Source of the DNA: Selenomonadaceae bacterium
Lineage (GTDB): Bacteria; Bacillota; Negativicutes; Selenomonadales; Selenomonadaceae
Assembly (NCBI GenBank): GCA_017614505.1
Contig: JAGABT010000016.1
Span: forward strand, 248,001-312,000
Direction of reading: 5' to 3'
Length of the DNA: 64,000 nt
Part shown: positions 43,756-52,130 of the stretch, piece after piece
How positions within the stretch are numbered: the stretch's first letter is position 1
Layout of the letters: each line of letters begins with the position of its first letter
Program-made: the position numbers and the translations under genes
The notes under the pieces: generated by a model
Databases searched by the model: none
Told to the model about the DNA's origin: nothing
Seen by the model: only the letters and a program-made list of their open reading frames with translations

Positions 43756-46041
43756 TTAAAAGTCCCGTTTAAATTTTGCGCTGAAGGTAACGCCCTTCTG
43801 GTGTCCAACCCAGCCAACCATCGAAGCGTCGAACATGGTATCAGACGAGCCGCTTTGCTTAATGCGCCAGCCGAGTTCAATCAGACCGCTGCTGCCGCTC
43901 ATACCGACCTTGTTAGTAGTCCTGCCGAGGTATTCGCCAACAGTCTCGCCGGTAAATTCGTGCACGAAAGCGAGACCGGAATAAAAAGTATTTTTGTTAT
44001 CTTCGCGGGTAAGTCTGGCGCCAATGCGCATTCTGCCGCTGTTGACGGCGCTGAATTTGTATTCTTCGCCGGTAGAAAGCGTCGTCGTGAAGCCGTTGAC
44101 TCTGTTCAGGGAATAAATTCCATAAGCGTCGAGGCGATTTGTGCCGCCAAGACTGCCAGCCCAGCCAATGCGAACGTGACCGGCGAAACACGGCGTTGAG
44201 GCGCTGTACTCAGCGTGCGTCGGCTCGTTGTGAACTAAAAAGTTGTCGCTGGAAAAATTGGTGCGGACTCTGCCGCCGCGCAGGCTGCCTTCGTAGTACA
44301 TTCCATTGTTATTCGCAGTCATCTGGCGGGCGATAATTCCGGCGGCGAAATATTGGGAAGTGCCGGAGCCTTCCGTCGTGTACATTTCGGGGTCGTTTTC
44401 ACTCTTTGGGTGCGTAAGGCGGCTTTCGTAAGAGTCGCGCCCGTAGTCGGTTATTGGACCGAAAACCAGCATTCCGCTGCCGTTTCTGATAAAGCGCGCC
44501 ATTCCAACATCGAGACCGGCGTTCTTGCTCTTGAGTTTCTGCCCGTCGGAAGTTTTGATTTTAAAGACGCTGCCTCCAAGACCGGCGAAGGGATTGAACT
44601 GCGTAGTAGGAATACTTTCGCCCAGACCTTCCGGCGGGAGCCATTCAGCGAGCCTGTCGGTTCCGCTGTCCAAAAGCCCCGCGCTGTCGATTATCGCCGA
44701 GCCGAGAAGATCTGTCGGTCTTTTGAGATTGCCTGGCGCGCCGACCGTCGCCGTGTAAGCCGTGCCATCTTCACTCAAGCCCAGCGTCAAGCCGTAGTCC
44801 AGCGAAATTCCCTGCGCGATTGTTTCGCCGGTTGTTATGTCAGAAATATTTATGCCGTTGGTATTCGTCAGCAAATTTATCTGATTGCCAGGAACGAGAT
44901 TGGCGCTGCCGTTGGCGTTTACGTTTAACTTCGTCTTAGTTAAATTGGTTGTGCCGTCCGTCAAAGTCAAAATCGTATCGCCGTTCTGTACGCCCGCTGG
45001 CAGAGTAAAATTCAATGTGTCGAAGCCGCCGATATTCTTCGCGGTTATTCTCTTTGTGAAAAAGTTCAGCGAGTTGCCGGAGCCGTATAAATCAGTATTG
45101 CTGCCGATTTTGCCAGCGAAAATTGTGGCGCCGCTCAAATCTGGATTGCCAGAAATATTAATCGCGTTATTGGTGACGGTGCCGCTGCCGACGTAACCGC
45201 CGAGAATTTCGCCGGTGATTTTACCGCCAGAAACATTTACGCTGTTACCGCTGGCGTCACCGCTATTTTTGACGTAGCCGCCATGAACATCGCCGGTAAT
45301 ATTGCCGCCGCTGACATTAGTGCTGTTTCCGCGAACGTTGCCGCTGTTATTCATATAAGCGCCAGCAATCGTCGCACCACCGCTTATCGTGCCGCCGGAA
45401 ATATTTGTTTCGTTGCCTGTCGCCGTCGTATTGCTGGTAACCCACGCGCCGGAAATTGTTCCGCCGTGAATGTTGCCACCGTAAATGTTGACGACGTTAT
45501 TTGTGTGAGTGCCGGCGCCCCAGCTGCCCTCGATGTAACCAATATTAAAATCGCCGCCGTAAATATTGACGACGTTGCCGCTCGCCGTGCCGTTCTCTCT
45601 AAGGTAAGCGCCGCTAATCCATCCATTATTAAAGCCGGTAAAATTTCCACCGCGAATATTCAGCACATTGTTAGAGACTTTGCCATTTATTGCTTCACCG
45701 ACATGAATTTTGCTAAAAATGGTACCGCCGTCGATATTAATCGTATTGTTGCTGGCATTACCCGAACCTGTCACACGTCCACCAAGGGTATTCCCATTAT
45801 TACCGTCATCGGAATTACGGATACTGGTATCACTGCCGGAAATATTGACAGTGTTATTCGAGGCATCACCCGAAGAAGTATCGCCGCCCACAATATCGCT
45901 GGTAACTGTCTCGTTTACGATATTCACGGTATTATCCGAATTATCTTCTGCACTGGCGACGCTCATAAAGCCACCAAAAAAAATCGCTGATGTCGCGCAG
46001 TACGCCAAAATCTGCAGAGTTTTTTTCTTACTGAGTTTCAT
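43756..46041 (-). CDS. Autotransporter with beta-helical repeat passenger
   Basis: 761 residues. The signal peptide is about residues 1-31 (ending SVASA). The passenger (about 35-330) holds roughly ten degenerate units of the form NVVNIYGG-x-I-x-GG..SGAY, predicted to stack as a beta-helix. After a linker, a C-terminal autotransporter beta-barrel from about 490 ends in the typical aromatic VTFSAKFKRDF. The passenger has very few cysteines, as usual. Function is probably adhesion or surface display. SD GGAGG (46053-46049) is preceded by a GC-rich hairpin (46059-46088). Last gene of the exported cluster. Confidence 0.9.
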   Translation of the reverse strand: MKLSKKKTLQILAYCATSAIFFGGFMSVASAEDNSDNTVNIVNETVTSDIVGGDTSSGDASNNTVNISGSDTSIRNSDDGNNGNTLGGRVTGSGNASNNTINIDGGTIFSKIHVGEAINGKVSNNVLNIRGGNFTGFNNGWISGAYLRENGTASGNVVNIYGGDFNIGYIEGSWGAGTHTNNVVNIYGGNIHGGTISGAWVTSNTTATGNETNISGGTISGGATIAGAYMNNSGNVRGNSTNVSGGNITGDVHGGYVKNSGDASGNSVNVSGGKITGEILGGYVGSGTVTNNAINISGNPDLSGATIFAGKIGSNTDLYGSGNSLNFFTKRITAKNIGGFDTLNFTLPAGVQNGDTILTLTDGTTNLTKTKLNVNANGSANLVPGNQINLLTNTNGINISDITTGETIAQGISLDYGLTLGLSEDGTAYTATVGAPGNLKRPTDLLGSAIIDSAGLLDSGTDRLAEWLPPEGLGESIPTTQFNPFAGLGGSVFKIKTSDGQKLKSKNAGLDVGMARFIRNGSGMLVFGPITDYGRDSYESRLTHPKSENDPEMYTTEGSGTSQYFAAGIIARQMTANNNGMYYEGSLRGGRVRTNFSSDNFLVHNEPTHAEYSASTPCFAGHVRIGWAGSLGGTNRLDAYGIYSLNRVNGFTTTLSTGEEYKFSAVNSGRMRIGARLTREDNKNTFYSGLAFVHEFTGETVGEYLGRTTNKVGMSGSSGLIELGWRIKQSGSSDTMFDASMVGWVGHQKGVTFSAKFKRDF

Positions 46042-46058
46042 ATTTAAGCCTCCAGCAA

Positions 46059-46088
46059 GGCGCGCCCTCCACTTTGAAAGAGCGCGCC
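46059..46088 (-). promoter_or_regulatory. GC-rich hairpin in the autotransporter 5' leader
   Basis: GGCGCGC (46088-46082 on the minus strand) pairs with GCGCGCC (46065-46059) across about 16 nt, six nt before the SD. It may affect mRNA stability or translation. On the plus strand it is followed by GAAAATTTTTTT, so it could also stop antisense transcription. Confidence 0.55.
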
Positions 46089-46131
46089 GAAAATTTTTTT
46101 AGTTCATGAAATTAGTACGTGCCGCCGAAAT

Positions 46132-46305
46132 TTACTGGAAATGGTAGCCGCAATCCCACGCTCTGAAAGGCTGCTCATTATTCGAGTAAATCACGCCATT
46201 TTGAATCCAATACGCCGAGTCAGAATAACGGACGGTGTGGTTAGTCCAGTTGCCTTCGATTGTCGTAAGACTTACGCCATAGGCACCACCTCCATTGACA
46301 AACAA
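46132..46305 (-). other. Possible small gene or gene remnant in frame behind the M23 stop
   Basis: After the M23 peptidase stop (46317-46315) the same frame stays open for 60 codons to a TAA at 46134-46132. The translation looks protein-like (VNGGGAYGVSLTTIEGNW, SDSAYWIQNGVIYSNNEQPF, CGYHFQ). There is no ATG; a TTG at 46305-46303 is the first possible start and has no good SD. It contains one copy of the shared 16-bp element. It could be a short gene, a readthrough extension or the remnant of an exported protein gene. Confidence 0.35.
46278..46293 (-). repeat. 16-bp SD-plus-ATG element, copy 1
   Basis: Minus-strand GGAGGTGGTGCCTATG, identical to copies at 47102-47117 and 47616-47631. Here the ATG would begin a two-codon ORF (Met-Ala-stop). 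It lies about 240 bp upstream of the autotransporter. Confidence 0.8.
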
Positions 46306-46314
46306 AAAATCCGC

Positions 46315-47055
46315 TTATCTGTCGAAGTAATCGTTTATGTTGCGTTTGTTGCCGTTCTCAATCAATTCAAAATGCAGATGTGGACCTGTGGAATTGCCCG
46401 TGGTGCCGACGTAACCGATTAAATCGCCTCTGTTGACTCTGCGCGTGCCAACCAGTTTTTTGCCGTAATTCGTGCAGGCGGTATAAGTCGAGCCAGGATT
46501 TTTGATGCTTTCATACTGAAGCCCAACACCCTCGAAGCGGCTCAAATGCGCGTATTTCGCCAGTGCGCCATTATCGCAGTGGAGCTCAATGAAGTTGCCA
46601 TAGCTAACAGTGGCGTAACGTCCATTGTAGTTGCCCATGACTTGATAAAATCTGGCTTCGCCGTTCGCAATGGCATAAACAGGAGTTCCCTCTGCAATCG
46701 CGTGGTCGTGACCGTTGCCAAAATTCGTTCTGTGTCCAAGCGGATAAGCGTAACCACTCGGTGAAATTGCGGAATTGCCGCCGTTTTGAGCGTCATTGAA
46801 AACATTTTTAGGAACCCAGCGGTCTTTAGTGCCGTTGCGGACGGGATAGCGGACGTAGTAGGAATTTTCCCGCTCCTCGAAAACTATCAGCCTGTCGCCC
46901 GCGTCAACGCGTTCATTGCCGTTGCGGTTGCGAAGTTCTGGGTCGGTGTAAGCCGGTACCGTGTTATCTGCCGTGCGCTCGTACGACGCGAAAGCCGCCG
47001 CCGATATTATCAGCGTCAAAAGCATAGCCGCCAGCGCGAAAAATCTTTTAGTCAT
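46315..47055 (-). CDS. Exported M23-family (LytM-type) protein with SH3-like N-terminal domain
   Basis: 246 residues. A signal peptide ending AAAFA precedes an SH3-like region (RLIVFEERENSYYVRYPVRN) and a LytM fold with GTPVYAIANGEA, LAKYAHLSRFEGV and the catalytic HxH in TGPHLHFELIE. The first zinc-ligand motif (HxxxD) is altered: NFGNGHDHA keeps the aspartate but has no histidine at the usual position. It may still bind zinc through a shifted His, or be a non-enzymatic LytM factor. ATG behind GGAGGG. Confidence 0.88.
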   Translation of the reverse strand: MTKRFFALAAMLLTLIISAAAFASYERTADNTVPAYTDPELRNRNGNERVDAGDRLIVFEERENSYYVRYPVRNGTKDRWVPKNVFNDAQNGGNSAISPSGYAYPLGHRTNFGNGHDHAIAEGTPVYAIANGEARFYQVMGNYNGRYATVSYGNFIELHCDNGALAKYAHLSRFEGVGLQYESIKNPGSTYTACTNYGKKLVGTRRVNRGDLIGYVGTTGNSTGPHLHFELIENGNKRNINDYFDR

Positions 47056-47083
47056 TTTAAAATCCCTCCATTACAAAAATCTG

Positions 47084-47117
47084 TCAGAAAATCAGCGCAA
47101 GCATAGGCACCACCTCC
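47084..47117 (-). other. 16-bp SD-plus-ATG element, copy 2, with 6-codon ORF
   Basis: GGAGGTGGTGCCTATG (47117-47102 on the minus strand) has ideal SD spacing to an ATG that opens MLALIF-stop (47104-47084), 28 nt before the M23 gene start. It shares 21 bp with copy 3. It may be a leader peptide or a translated initiation decoy. Confidence 0.5.
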
Positions 47118-47141
47118 CTTAAAAATTTACAGTGCAACACA

Positions 47142-47567
47142 TCAAAGCTGTCTCACGGAAAAGCCAGGAGCGTCAATATCTACACGAACGTTATTGCCGC
47201 GCGCCCGCTGCAGTCCGAGCGTGATGTACATTTGCCCTTTGCCGCGAAAGTTTATAGTTTTAGATTGTCCGTTGTTGACGTAGGAACCCGTACTCCCCGC
47301 AATGTAAGATCCAATTTCGATATTGCTGTACTTGAAAGTCGTGTCAGTGTAGACCATGATTTGCTGACCGGCGCCGCCAGTAACGCGCACGGTTATGGAA
47401 TAATCTTTCTTGAACCAGCCGCCTTTACCCTCAATGGCAAATTTCTGAACGCTGCCAGTATTCTTAAGCGTGAAAGACTGCGCATTAGCTACAGACGGTG
47501 TAAAGCTCATATCGGCGACAGCCAGCGCCAGCACAAACGCCAGCGCGATAAAAATCTTGTTCTTCAT
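47142..47567 (-). CDS. Hypothetical exported protein, 141 aa
   Basis: The signal peptide ends near SVANA. The mature part of about 110 residues (KFAIEGKGGWFKKDYSITVRV, QQIMVYTDTTFKYSNIEIG, GQMYITLGLQRARGNNVRVDI) looks all-beta, without cysteine or TM segment. No family recognised. The ATG 47567 follows GGAGGAA; a start five codons earlier overlaps that SD. It sits between the SH3-like protein and the M23 gene. Confidence 0.8.
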   Translation of the reverse strand: MKNKIFIALAFVLALAVADMSFTPSVANAQSFTLKNTGSVQKFAIEGKGGWFKKDYSITVRVTGGAGQQIMVYTDTTFKYSNIEIGSYIAGSTGSYVNNGQSKTINFRGKGQMYITLGLQRARGNNVRVDIDAPGFSVRQL

Positions 47568-47591
47568 AACAAATTCCTCCATTCAAAAAAT

Positions 47592-47631
47592 TCACTCGGC
47601 AAAAATTTCAGCAAGCATAGGCACCACCTCC
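47592..47631 (-). other. 16-bp SD-plus-ATG element, copy 3, with 8-codon ORF
   Basis: It begins directly after the stop codon of the SH3-like gene. GGAGGTGGTGCCTATG (47631-47616 on the minus strand) opens MLAEIFAE-stop (47618-47592), 24 nt before the ATG of the exported protein at 47567. Confidence 0.5.
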
Positions 47632-48228
47632 TTATTTGTCGTCGTCGTAAGTCATATCAGAATCGGCGTTGGAATTGCCGCTGTCTTCGTAGCCTTCAAG
47701 CGTCGCCGGAAAATCGCTGGAACCTGAACTTGAGCCGGAATATTTCGTGAGCAAACTTTTTAAAATCCAGCCCATGCGAAAGTAGCCGCCTTCCGCCGCG
47801 AAAATAACTTTAGCCCTGTCGCCGCGCTCCGCCACAACAATCAAATCTTCGCCGCCGACAACTTTGCCGACGTAGTTCGTTGAAGTGCGCGTGCGGGAAG
47901 CCTCAACGTCATAAGTCACGCGGTCGGTGTAGTTTGCAAAATCCGCGTAGCCCTGCAGGTCACTCATTCTGAACCAGCGGTAGACGCGGCGTTTCGCATT
48001 CGCTGGCATGTAGCTGCCGTAAGCCCAGCCGTCCGCGCCAATTCCCTTGACCTGCACAAGACTAGTACCGGCGGGAATACTGCCTTTACTGGCGCCGTCC
48101 GGCGAATCGTAGACCGTAACCGGCGTCTCCGCGTAGGTAAGCAGCGGCACCTTCTCCGGCTCGAATTTCGCCTCCGCCGAAGAAAAAATCAGCGCAAATC
48201 CCAGCGCTGCCGCTAAAAATTTTTTCAC
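47632..48228 (-). CDS. Exported SH3-like domain protein
   Basis: 198 residues from GTG 48228 (GAGGTGG about 6 nt upstream). Signal peptide MKKFLAAALGFALIFSSAEA (GTG read as Met). Two SH3b-like stretches: TPVTVYDSPDGASKGSIPAG with GWAYGSY, and EASRTRTSTNYVGKVVGGE with GYFRMGWIL. The tail is Ser/Asp-rich and ends TYDDDK. SH3b domains often bind cell wall. It lies 10 bp after a CsgG-like gene. Confidence 0.8.
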   Translation of the reverse strand: MKKFLAAALGFALIFSSAEAKFEPEKVPLLTYAETPVTVYDSPDGASKGSIPAGTSLVQVKGIGADGWAYGSYMPANAKRRVYRWFRMSDLQGYADFANYTDRVTYDVEASRTRTSTNYVGKVVGGEDLIVVAERGDRAKVIFAAEGGYFRMGWILKSLLTKYSGSSSGSSDFPATLEGYEDSGNSNADSDMTYDDDK

Positions 48229-48238
48229 TAAAACCACC

Positions 48239-48856
48239 TCAGTCAGTTTCATCAGCCAGATTCGGGAGCTGCGAAATCATGTTGTCAACCACGGCATAAG
48301 CCGCCTTCTCAATCGCGTTGTGAACGCTGTTCTGGGGGATTTTTTTCTTGCCAATCGTCACGAAACCAGCGCCGTCCCTGCCAACTTTTACTTTTGAACT
48401 TTTTGACGCGCCCTCGCCGCGAGAGACAATCAGCCTGCCGGTTTTCGCGTACATCATGTCGACAATCAGAATCGCCCGCACGGTATGAATATCCGCGCCG
48501 TTCGAGACAACCTCAATCGTCATGGTATCGCCGTTCACGCCGTTGACCGTGCCGTAAATCACGTAGTCGACGTTCAACACCGCCGCGATTTTCCGCGCCA
48601 TACTCGGAGCGATTATCCCCGAAGTCTGAATGTTCGCCGCGGCTATCTGTTCCGCAGCGTGATCCCGCGCTATCACTGAAAATTTTCCGCTGTCCTTCAG
48701 CGCCTCAATCAGATATTCCGACGCCATTTCTCCAATTTGGTCTGAATCGCCGTACTGCCCCAAATCCATTACCGCCACGCGGACTTTTTCCTCAGCGAAC
48801 GCCCTGCCGCTCAAAACTGCGAAAATCAGCGCGACCACTAAAAATATTTTTGCCAC
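48239..48856 (-). CDS. Exported CsgG-like protein (short)
   Basis: 205 residues. The signal peptide ends GRAFA. The CsgG-type core is RVAVMDLGQYG, then SEYLIEALKDSGKFSVIAR, ASMARKIAAVLNVDYVIYGTVNG and a late IEKAAYAVVDNMISQL. CsgG forms the outer-membrane pore for curli export; this member has no lipobox cysteine and probably stays periplasmic or membrane-attached in another way. GTG 48856 has the better SD spacing (GAGGG); ATG two codons earlier is possible. Third CsgG-like gene of the cluster. Confidence 0.75.
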   Translation of the reverse strand: MAKIFLVVALIFAVLSGRAFAEEKVRVAVMDLGQYGDSDQIGEMASEYLIEALKDSGKFSVIARDHAAEQIAAANIQTSGIIAPSMARKIAAVLNVDYVIYGTVNGVNGDTMTIEVVSNGADIHTVRAILIVDMMYAKTGRLIVSRGEGASKSSKVKVGRDGAGFVTIGKKKIPQNSVHNAIEKAAYAVVDNMISQLPNLADETD

Positions 48857-48896
48857 GGTCATTCACCCTCATAAAAATTTTTAGCATTCCTTTACC

Positions 48897-49721
48897 TCAT
48901 TTCAAGAAAAGCTTGTTAGACTCCAGATCAGCAACCAGCGCGCCGACAATTTTATTTGCCGCCTTGTCCAGCGCTTTGGCGTAGAGCTTGCTGCTCAAAT
49001 TCGAGTGCCCGAAAGTCACTGGACCAACATGAACATTCATCTGCTCGCCAATTCCCAGCACGCGCCTGCTCCAGACAACTTCGCCGGTCGCCGCCTTAAT
49101 CAGCCGAATGTCGCACTGAACGCCAATCCCAATAAATTTCACGTTGACGGCGGTCAGGCCGTTCAGAAATCCCATGGAGCCGGTGATAAGATTAGCCGCC
49201 TGCGAACTGGCGGCAATCGCCACGTTGTTGACGACGTTCGCGATAACTTCCAAATCCTCGTTCAGCCAGGCGCCGGTGCCAAGATTGACAATCGTGCCCT
49301 GAATCAGATACTCAACGCCGTTGACATTGCCAATCTCGGCGGTAATTTCCGGCGTGACGATTTGCCCGACCTGCGCCGTAGCAATGCTCTGCGCCTTCCG
49401 CTCGTCGAAGCCAGTGCCTTCAAAAAGTGCGTTGTAATCGTTGCTGGAAATGGCGGCGTCGAATTTCGTCAGCTCGTCAACTTTTTCGTCATAAAGCCGC
49501 GCCTCTATGTCCACGTCCAGCACTTCGGAACCGTGCAGATTGAATTTTCCGCTCTCAGAAATTTTATTCCAGACACGGCGCGAAAGCTCATGCGCAGTAT
49601 TCATTGAATCGTAGCGCGTATCGTCGGTGAATTTCATCAGCGCACAGCGGGGATTTGCGCAAACTAAATTCGCCGGAACTAAAACTGCCAGCGCGAACAG
49701 AATCGCAATGAAATTTTTCAA
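48897..49721 (-). CDS. Exported CsgG-like protein
   Basis: 274 residues. The signal peptide ends NLVCA. CsgG/HfaB-type features: RCALMKFTDDTRYD, long helical part ELSRRVWNKISESGKF, NGVEYLIQGTIVNLGTG, QCDIRLIKAATGEVVWSRR and a C-terminal ALDKAANKIVGALVADL. An amphipathic Ala/Ser-rich stretch (IANVVNNVAIAASSQAANLI) could be membrane-active. TTG start with GGAGG 7 nt upstream. Confidence 0.78.
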   Translation of the reverse strand: MKNFIAILFALAVLVPANLVCANPRCALMKFTDDTRYDSMNTAHELSRRVWNKISESGKFNLHGSEVLDVDIEARLYDEKVDELTKFDAAISSNDYNALFEGTGFDERKAQSIATAQVGQIVTPEITAEIGNVNGVEYLIQGTIVNLGTGAWLNEDLEVIANVVNNVAIAASSQAANLITGSMGFLNGLTAVNVKFIGIGVQCDIRLIKAATGEVVWSRRVLGIGEQMNVHVGPVTFGHSNLSSKLYAKALDKAANKIVGALVADLESNKLFLK

Positions 49722-49733
49722 ACCGGCACCTCC

Positions 49734-50504
49734 TCAGCGTTTGGTAACGTCTTTAAGCTCGGCGGGCAGTTTCAGCAGAGATTTTTCGGGCGTCGCGCTG
49801 AACTCGCTGATTTTGATAATGCACCTGCGCCCGTCGATTTTGCCGTCAGCTTTGCGGTAGTAGGACGCGGCGGCGATTTTAACCAGCTTGCCGGCGTCGA
49901 AGTAGTAGCGGACAACCTCGGTGACGCCGCCGGAATCTGCGCGAAAATCCTCGTAGTCAAGCCCGCTGGCGATTTTACCGGCGGCGATGAATCTGTAGCT
50001 GGACTGCGCGGCGCTCTTCATTTCATTGGGCAGAATGGCGTTGAGCAAATGCGTCATGTCAGCGTCGCCGAAACTTTTGCCCTCCAGAATTTCCGCAAGA
50101 TAATTTTTATCGTTGGCAACGACGCGGTTTTTGCTTTCGCCAACGTATTCCCATTTGCCGCGCTTTTTGTACTTCGTGAAAAAAAAATCTTCGCCGCCCT
50201 TCGACAGCCGGCACATGTAAAAATCTTCGCCGCCAACTTCCTCGTAGCGGTCGCCGCCGTCCGCCGTAATGACGCCAGTTTTCGGACGGTTGAGCAGGTA
50301 ATCATTTTCCTCGACAGCCAGCCCGCTCTTGCCGTAGAGTTCAACGCGGTCTTTATTGGTGACGCGCGGCGCCGGCGTAATGTTCTCGTAGCGAATCGTA
50401 TAAGAATTGCTCAGCAGAATTTCCCTGTACGCGTCGATTTGAGCCGCCTCAGCTTCCGCAAAGATAAAAAAAATCAGCGCGCTGGCGATTAGAAATTTTT
50501 TCAT
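49734..50504 (-). CDS. Hypothetical exported protein B, 256 aa
   Basis: Signal peptide MKKFLIASALIFFIFAEAEA. The mature protein opens AQIDAYREILLSNSYTIRYE and has FYMCRLSKGGEDFFFTKYKK, GKIASGLDYEDFRADSGGVT, then a closing CIIKISEFSATPEKSLLKLP. Its general layout (N-terminal helix, antiparallel strands, final 'F.LP' segment) recalls LolA-like lipoprotein carriers, but I cannot assign it. It appears distantly related to its upstream neighbour. Its ATG overlaps that gene by 4 bp. Confidence 0.8.
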   Translation of the reverse strand: MKKFLIASALIFFIFAEAEAAQIDAYREILLSNSYTIRYENITPAPRVTNKDRVELYGKSGLAVEENDYLLNRPKTGVITADGGDRYEEVGGEDFYMCRLSKGGEDFFFTKYKKRGKWEYVGESKNRVVANDKNYLAEILEGKSFGDADMTHLLNAILPNEMKSAAQSSYRFIAAGKIASGLDYEDFRADSGGVTEVVRYYFDAGKLVKIAAASYYRKADGKIDGRRCIIKISEFSATPEKSLLKLPAELKDVTKR

Positions 50505-51316
50505 CTTAAATCCTCCAGCGTGCCGATTTGCCTTGGCGTCTCCAGAAGGTCTGCCTCGTCGCCCATACCAGCCGCGTAAAGTTTCGTGCGCTTAGAAATT
50601 TTGAAAGTGCCGTCTGGAATATCCGGCTGAATCTTTTTGACTTCGAGCGCGTTAATCGGGTAGGTGCGCTCGTTCCTGAGAATGTAACTTTCCGCGCGAA
50701 AAAGCTGCCCGTCGCGGTACAGAATTTCATAGACAATCTGCGCCGCACCGCCGCCGGTAAGGGTTTTAATTTCGCAGGCGTAGCGGTCGCAGTCGTAGTC
50801 CGCGCCCTTGAAATTTTTCCTGAAACTTTCCCTGAAGACCGGCGCGTCGATAGATGGCGTAGTCGCGCGGAATTTGTCGTTCCAGCAGAAAACAGCCAGT
50901 TCGTCCGGCAGCGCAAGTTTCTGCGCGATTTTGTTCCAGCCCTCGCGCGGGTCGAGATTTTCGTTGTCAAGGTCTTTCTCGTCGCAGACGTCAGCTTTTT
51001 CCTTTTCGACGAAGTGATAGAACCTGCCGTCGCGGTAGAGAACTTCCGGCGTTTTGTCTTCGCCGCCGAGAAAAATCGCGCCCAGCGGATTAACCCACTG
51101 CCTGCCGCCGCTTTCAATGTCGTAGCGCATGCGCTCCATGCGCTCCCCGTCCTTACCGGCTAAAATCCGCACGCCCCACTTGTCAGCAAATTCCAGATAA
51201 AAATTTCCAGCGCGAAACATCTGCCGGTAATTTTCAGCGGCGGGCTGTTCCGCGTTCGCAGTTACAAAATTCGCCCAAATAAAAAAAATGGCGGCGATAA
51301 AATTTTTCCCGCTCAT
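50501..51316 (-). CDS. Hypothetical exported protein A, 271 aa
   Basis: Signal peptide ends TANA. The mature part starts ENYRQMFRAGNFYLEFADKW, has VLYRDGRFYHFVEKEKADVC, DYDCDRYACEIKTLTGGGA and QIVYEILYRDGQLFRAESY, and ends PDGTFKISKRTKLY. The N-terminal YR..F.S.NFY pattern and the late strand pair with a charged loop resemble protein B (next gene), so the two are probably old paralogues. Family unknown; LolA-like carrier fold is a guess. Confidence 0.8.
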   Translation of the reverse strand: MSGKNFIAAIFFIWANFVTANAEQPAAENYRQMFRAGNFYLEFADKWGVRILAGKDGERMERMRYDIESGGRQWVNPLGAIFLGGEDKTPEVLYRDGRFYHFVEKEKADVCDEKDLDNENLDPREGWNKIAQKLALPDELAVFCWNDKFRATTPSIDAPVFRESFRKNFKGADYDCDRYACEIKTLTGGGAAQIVYEILYRDGQLFRAESYILRNERTYPINALEVKKIQPDIPDGTFKISKRTKLYAAGMGDEADLLETPRQIGTLEDLR

Positions 51317-51319
51317 AAC

Positions 51320-52117
51320 TCAGACCTTCTTGCGCTTGCTCTTACCGTCAAGCTTGGCGAGGACGCCATAATTTTTGTTGCAAACCATGTCGTCGACCGC
51401 CTTGAAAAGCGCGTTGCGAACCTGATTCAAACTGTAGTCCTGCCCGCCAATCGCCACTTTAATTTCCGAAGAATTGAGCTCCGTCGCCAGGCTGGGCGTT
51501 TCGTAGCCGCTGGCGTCACTGCCGCTGGTTTCGTAAGTGTCTTCGGTAATTTTCGTGAGCTTGAACTCAGCGTTGGTGCGCGAAGATTCGCCGGTACCGC
51601 TAGCCGCCAGCATAATTTCGCCGGTCTCAACGTCGATAAATCTGATTGTGACGCTCGCCACGACCGACATTTTGTTGAAGTCAGCGTTGCTCTTCAGAAA
51701 ACTGACATCGAGCCCGCTCGGCTTGGTGCTAAGCCCCGTTATCGCCCCTGCAACGAGGAATTGCGCGCCGAGCAGTTTACCAGCCTGCAGAACCGTCGAA
51801 GAATCAATCATTCCGCCACGGCTTGAGGCAATTTCTACAGCCGCGTCACTTAAATGCTCGCGCTCAACCAGTCTGAAACGGTGCGTGTCGTAAAGTTTTT
51901 CAATGACAAATTCGTTGACCAGCGTGGCGTCCGTCAATTTTATTTCCGGCGCATTTACGGGCTTGTCAGAAATTCCCTGTATGCGTGTAATGGAAACCGT
52001 CGCCTTGTTGGTGTAAGGCAGGAGCCCAACCGTTGGGTGTTCGTGCAAAGACGCCGCCCAGGCTTTTGAAAATCCCAGCGCCAGAATCAGCGCGCAGACT
52101 AAAAATATTTTCCGCAT
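51320..52117 (-). CDS. Exported CsgG-like protein
   Basis: 265 residues. The signal peptide ends KAWA. The best CsgG match of the cluster: TVGLLPYTNKATV, LVNEFVIEKLYDTHRFRLVER (the E-R motif after an amphipathic helix), VLQAGKLLGAQFLVAGAITGL, TIRFIDVETGEIMLAASGTGES and a final NALFKAVDDMVCNK helix. There is no lipobox. By analogy it could contribute to an export channel or a periplasmic scaffold. ATG behind GGAGGG. Confidence 0.82.
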   Translation of the reverse strand: MRKIFLVCALILALGFSKAWAASLHEHPTVGLLPYTNKATVSITRIQGISDKPVNAPEIKLTDATLVNEFVIEKLYDTHRFRLVEREHLSDAAVEIASSRGGMIDSSTVLQAGKLLGAQFLVAGAITGLSTKPSGLDVSFLKSNADFNKMSVVASVTIRFIDVETGEIMLAASGTGESSRTNAEFKLTKITEDTYETSGSDASGYETPSLATELNSSEIKVAIGGQDYSLNQVRNALFKAVDDMVCNKNYGVLAKLDGKSKRKKV

Positions 52118-52130
52118 GAAAAATCCCTCC

